NCBI RefSeq assembly: GCF_900188335.1
Contig: NZ_FZOY01000009.1
Location: 151,617-215,616 of the forward strand
Reading direction: 5' to 3'
Length of the DNA stretch: 64,000 bases
Source of the DNA: Tropicimonas sediminicola
Lineage (GTDB): Bacteria; Pseudomonadota; Alphaproteobacteria; Rhodobacterales; Rhodobacteraceae
Shown here: piece by piece, positions 60,886 through 64,000 of the stretch
Layout of the letters: every line of letters begins with the position of its first letter
Numbering within the stretch: the first letter of the stretch is position 1
Notes under the pieces: generated by a model
Databases searched by the model: none
What the model saw: the letters and a program-made list of their open reading frames with translations, nothing else
What the model was told of the DNA's origin: nothing
Position numbers and translations under genes: made by a program

Positions 60886-61991
60886 TCTCCTGATTGCAGA
60901 ACGGCGAGACTGGCGCCGCCGTCATTGTCGTAAAGCCCTGTCACCGAGTCCGGCCTCAACCAGACAGTCTGCCCTGTCTCGAGAGCGGCCTTGGCAACGC
61001 GAACCAGAAGCGCTGGCGTGTCCGGGCCGGCCCCGGAAATTTCCACATGCGCGAGCCGTTCGCCGCCGGTGTATTCCAGCGCCTTGAGTCGCCCCCGGAT
61101 CGCCCCCGGCGCATCGGCCGATACCAGCTGCAAGCACTCGGGGCGCAGCGCAAGGCGGGCCGGGCGATCGAGGTTGGAAAGGCAGCGGGCTGCGGGACCG
61201 TCGGGACGCCAGGTGGCGCCGCCAATGCTGACCGTGCCCGGCCATTCGTGGGGCGCGACCGGCAGAAGGTTGGCGGGTGGGCTGCCGATAAACGACGCGG
61301 CAAACGCAGTTCCAGGATGGTCATAGAGACCTTCGGGGGTGTCGACCTGCAACACCTCGCCACAATCCATAAGCGCCACCCGGTCGGCAAGGGTAAGCGC
61401 CTCGACCTGGTCGTGGGTAACCATGATCGTGGTCAGTCCGGTGCGCTCGTGCAATTCCCGAAGCTCGACCCTGACCGACTGCCGCAGGACCGCGTCGAGG
61501 TTGGACAGGGGTTCATCCAGCAAGAGCAACCGTGGCTTGATCGCGATGGCGCGGGCGATCGCGATACGCTGTTGCTGGCCACCGGACAGCTCTCCCGGGC
61601 GACGGTTTCCGAAGTCGCGCATGGAGACGATATCCAGCGCCTCATCGATGCGGCGCTCGGCCTCGCCGCCCCGGATCCCGCGCATGTCCAATCCGAAGCC
61701 GACATTGCTCCGCGCATTCATGTGCGGGAACAACGCGTAGTTCTGGAATACCAGGCCGATGTCGCGATCCCACGTCGGCACGCGGGTGATGTCCTGCCCG
61801 TCAAGCACCAGCGCGCCTCGGTCCGGATCGAGCAAACCGGCGAGGATCCGCAGAAGCGTCGTCTTTCCCGATCCAGACGGTCCGAGAATCGTCAGGAACT
61901 CCCCCCGCGCGATGTCCATGTCGATGCGTTGCAGCGCCGTAGCGCGGCCATAGCGCTTGGCCACGTCCCGGAGCGTCAGATAGGCGGTCAT
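60882..61991 (-). CDS. ABC transporter ATP-binding protein, PotA-like
   Basis: The 369-residue ATPase has Walker A GPSGSGKTTLL, Q-loop VFQNYALFPHMNA, signature LSGGQQQRIAIARAI, Walker B LLLLDEPLSNLD and the switch His in MVTHDQVEA, and a TOBE-type C-terminal domain (~residues 250-369). It overlaps the permease gene (61988-61991, ATGA) and the cyclo-ligase-like gene (ATGA). ATG 61991 gives start MTAYLTLRDVAKRYGRA. It energises the importer encoded upstream. Confidence 0.95.
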   Translation of the reverse strand: MTAYLTLRDVAKRYGRATALQRIDMDIARGEFLTILGPSGSGKTTLLRILAGLLDPDRGALVLDGQDITRVPTWDRDIGLVFQNYALFPHMNARSNVGFGLDMRGIRGGEAERRIDEALDIVSMRDFGNRRPGELSGGQQQRIAIARAIAIKPRLLLLDEPLSNLDAVLRQSVRVELRELHERTGLTTIMVTHDQVEALTLADRVALMDCGEVLQVDTPEGLYDHPGTAFAASFIGSPPANLLPVAPHEWPGTVSIGGATWRPDGPAARCLSNLDRPARLALRPECLQLVSADAPGAIRGRLKALEYTGGERLAHVEISGAGPDTPALLVRVAKAALETGQTVWLRPDSVTGLYDNDGGASLAVLQSGE

Positions 61992-62767
61992 GTCCGCAGG
62001 GCTCTCTTGCTGATGACTTCGGTAAGGACCACCGCCACGAGGATCGAGACGATGATCATTGTGCCGATGGCAAGCGTGGTAGGGTCGATCCCCTGACCGC
62101 GCAGTTGAGAGTAGAGCCGCACCGGGAAGGTCATCCAGCTGGAACCGGCAATGAAGGTCGATACGATCACGTCGTTGAACGAGATGAAGAACGACAGGGC
62201 CGCGGATGTCGCCACCCCTGGCAGCGCCAGAGGCAGGGTTATCCGCACAGAGGCTCTCGCCGGCTTCGCCCCCAGCGACCGCGCCGCCAGTTCCAGACCG
62301 GGGTCGATGGAGGCGAGACTGGCCAGCATGATCCGCACCGAAAACGGCAGGGTGAAGGTCGCGTGCGCGAGCAACAGCCCCGGCAAGGTGCCACCAATGC
62401 CAAGCCAGGAATAGATCTGGAGCAGCGCAATCGCCCAGATCACCAGGGGCAGGGTCAGCGGCGCAAGCAATATCATCTCGAGCGCCGCGCGGGACTTGAG
62501 CATTCCCCGGTGCAGCCCAACTGCCGCGGTGGTTCCAAGCACCACGGAGATAGTGGTGGCCAGCGCTCCGACCACCGCGCTGTTGACCAGCGAACTTCGG
62601 TACTCCGCGCTGGCGAAGGCCGCGCGATACCACCGAAGCGACAGCTCGCGCGGCGGGAACCGGAAGAACTTGCCGTCGTCGAAGCTGGAGAACGCCAGCA
62701 CCAGCAGCGGCGCGATGATGAAGAGCACGACGAGACACGTGAAGCCCGCGAGCAGAGACCGTCTCAT
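61988..62767 (-). CDS. ABC transporter permease, PotC-like
   Basis: The 259-residue inner-membrane subunit has about six hydrophobic segments and an EAA-type docking loop (SIDPGLELAARSLGAKPARASVRITLPLA). It overlaps the other permease gene (62764-62767, ATGA) and the ATPase gene. It forms a heterodimer with the 62764-63615 product. Confidence 0.92.
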   Translation of the reverse strand: MRRSLLAGFTCLVVLFIIAPLLVLAFSSFDDGKFFRFPPRELSLRWYRAAFASAEYRSSLVNSAVVGALATTISVVLGTTAAVGLHRGMLKSRAALEMILLAPLTLPLVIWAIALLQIYSWLGIGGTLPGLLLAHATFTLPFSVRIMLASLASIDPGLELAARSLGAKPARASVRITLPLALPGVATSAALSFFISFNDVIVSTFIAGSSWMTFPVRLYSQLRGQGIDPTTLAIGTMIIVSILVAVVLTEVISKRALRT

Positions 62768-63615
62768 GCCCGTCCCCCTGCCCTTCGGCGCAGCGCGACC
62801 AGCAGCCCTCCCAGGACGGCAATCAAGCCCAGCATCACCATCGCCAGTGCAGCGGCGAAAGGCCAGTCAAGCACAAGGCTCGCCTGCTGCCAGGTCATTG
62901 CCGCGAATGTGGCGATCTTCCCCTGCCCAAGGATCTGCGGGGTCACAAAGGACGTCAGCGCGGCGCAGAACACGAGGGTCGAGCCAGCCAGAACCCCCGG
63001 AGCGCTGAGCGGAAACACAACGCGGCGCCAGACTTGCGACGGTCGCGCCCCGAGCGACATCGCCGCTTCCTCGAAGCTTGGCGGGAGACGGTCGAGTACG
63101 GCCACCAAGGGCAACACCATCAACGGCAGGAAGGCCTGCACGAGGCCGATCAGGATACCAGCCTGCGTGCCCAGCAAAGGTATCGAGCGGTCGATCAGTC
63201 CGAGAGCCTTGAGAGTCCCGTTGATGAGACCCAAGGGGGACAGGATGTTGACAAGCCCCAGCGTGGGCAGCAGCGCACCGCACACCATCGGCAACAGCAC
63301 CAGAGCCGTTACCAGCCGCCGAAACCGGCCCGCCCGACGCACGATCCAGAAGGCCACCGGAAACCCCAGGACGAGCGAGATCACGACCGTGGCAAGGCTG
63401 AGCCACAAGGTCCGCCCCAGGCCGCGCAGGTAGTAGTCGTCCGAAAAGATCCGCCGGTAGTTTTCCAGTGTCGGGGTCGGGTCGATCAGCAATGTGCCTT
63501 CCGGCTGCGACCAGAAGCTCATGGCCACCAGCAACAGGAATGGCGCCAGGAAGACACCTGCCACCAGCAGAAGCCCCGGCGCCACCAGCAGCCGCGCATG
63601 ACCCCGCGTTACCAT
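62764..63615 (-). CDS. ABC transporter permease, PotB-like
   Basis: The 283-residue permease has about six hydrophobic segments and the docking loop (PSFEEAAMSLGARPSQVWRRVVFPLSAPG). It follows the binding-protein gene by about 34 bases and overlaps the PotC-like gene. It forms the channel for a PotD-type importer. Confidence 0.92.
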   Translation of the reverse strand: MVTRGHARLLVAPGLLLVAGVFLAPFLLLVAMSFWSQPEGTLLIDPTPTLENYRRIFSDDYYLRGLGRTLWLSLATVVISLVLGFPVAFWIVRRAGRFRRLVTALVLLPMVCGALLPTLGLVNILSPLGLINGTLKALGLIDRSIPLLGTQAGILIGLVQAFLPLMVLPLVAVLDRLPPSFEEAAMSLGARPSQVWRRVVFPLSAPGVLAGSTLVFCAALTSFVTPQILGQGKIATFAAMTWQQASLVLDWPFAAALAMVMLGLIAVLGGLLVALRRRAGGRA

Positions 63616-63649
63616 CGTGCGCCCCCAACATGCGTGGACGAGCGGCGGA

Positions 63650-64000
63650 TCACTGCCCGAGAACGTCCCGGTTCCAGCGTTCCGTCCAATCGGCGCGCTG
63701 CGAGATCACAAAGGGCCAATCCAGTTGGAGCAGCGCTTCGACCTCGTCGGGCGTGTTGATCGTGTCGGCAGCCGCCTGCTCGCTGAGTTCCGCCTTTGAG
63801 TTGGTCGGGCCGAACAGGAGCTCTTCGGCATAGGCTTCCTGCGTCGCCGGGCTCAGAGCCAGGTCGATGAACATCGCGGCCAGCTCCGGATTCGGCGAAT
63901 TGGCCTGAGAACGGCGGTGAGAAAGTCGGCCACGGTAGCGGCGGGATGACCCTGCTGCGGGCGGCGTAAAAGTCGTCCACCTTTGCCCTTCTTGATTTGA
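63650..64000 (-). pseudogene. PotD-like solute-binding protein, partial with apparent frameshifts at the window end
   Basis: The C-terminal ~75 residues (MFIDLALSPATQEAYAEELL to WNRDVLGQ) fit a PotD/PotF-like binding protein. Upstream, family-like text changes frame: QIKKGK in one frame (63999-63982), VDDFYAARS in another (63980-63954 region), QGHPAATVADFLTAVL (63956-63907 region) in the first again, then SQANSPNPELAAMFID in the third. I infer three small indels within about 120 bases, either real mutations or low-quality sequence at a contig end. The start lies beyond the window. Confidence 0.7.

Overview
The window looks like part of a high-GC alphaproteobacterial chromosome or megaplasmid, most likely a Rhodobacteraceae (Roseobacter/Salipiger-type) heterotroph. 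This is inferred from strongly GC3-biased codons, ATGA-coupled ABC-transporter operons, a long-form Pta, and many LacI-type regulators. I saw no rRNA, tRNA, CRISPR array or intact insertion sequence. The last ~100 bases appear to carry several frameshifts in a substrate-binding protein gene, so the window may end at a lower-quality contig end.

1-34 kb is a dense catabolic and transport region. It holds an RpiR-type regulator and phosphate acetyltransferase. Next is a LacI-controlled PotD/PotABC-type importer that runs, through a small coupled ORF, into adenine deaminase, with an M20 amidohydrolase and a phosphoribosyltransferase beside it (a probable purine or nitrogen salvage locus). Then come a FucU mutarotase, an FGGY pentulokinase, a fucose/arabinose-type isomerase and a divergent LacI regulator (best read as D-arabinose or L-fucose use). 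A complete ribose operon follows (rbsD-rbsA-rbsC-rbsB-rbsR-rbsK), then an OsmF/YehYXW-type osmoprotectant importer. After these are an AraC regulator with a peroxiredoxin-like protein, a Tat-exported transthyretin/intradiol-dioxygenase-fold protein with a ferric-reductase-like membrane protein, and a three-gene envelope operon (GT2, UPF0104 membrane protein, FAD oxidoreductase).

34-58 kb is an exopolysaccharide island with long AT-richer intergenic regions. A NarL/FixJ-type regulator precedes an operon for an amino-dideoxy nucleotide sugar (nucleotidyltransferase, DegT aminotransferase, 4,6-dehydratase), with the initiating phosphoglycosyl transferase and a Wza-like export protein. A second, minus-strand operon has a nucleotidyltransferase/P-loop kinase fusion, a Wzx flippase and another P-loop kinase-like protein. 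A plus-strand operon has a VanZ-like/TIM-barrel-like protein, a GT4 glycosyltransferase and a Wzy polymerase. A Wzc-like co-polymerase and two RTX proteins follow, one with a Calx-beta and beta-propeller region and one with a beta-helix, a Glu-Pro linker and RTX repeats. Together they form a Wzx/Wzy-type pathway with calcium-binding matrix proteins. Several palindromes in its control regions resemble sites for LuxR/NarL-type regulators.

57.6-64 kb is a second uncommon catabolic locus: an ADP-ribosylglycohydrolase-family protein divergent from a LacI regulator, and a minus-strand operon of PotD-type binding protein (partial), two permeases, an ATPase and a 5-formyltetrahydrofolate cyclo-ligase-like protein. 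Its substrate is not evident from sequence.
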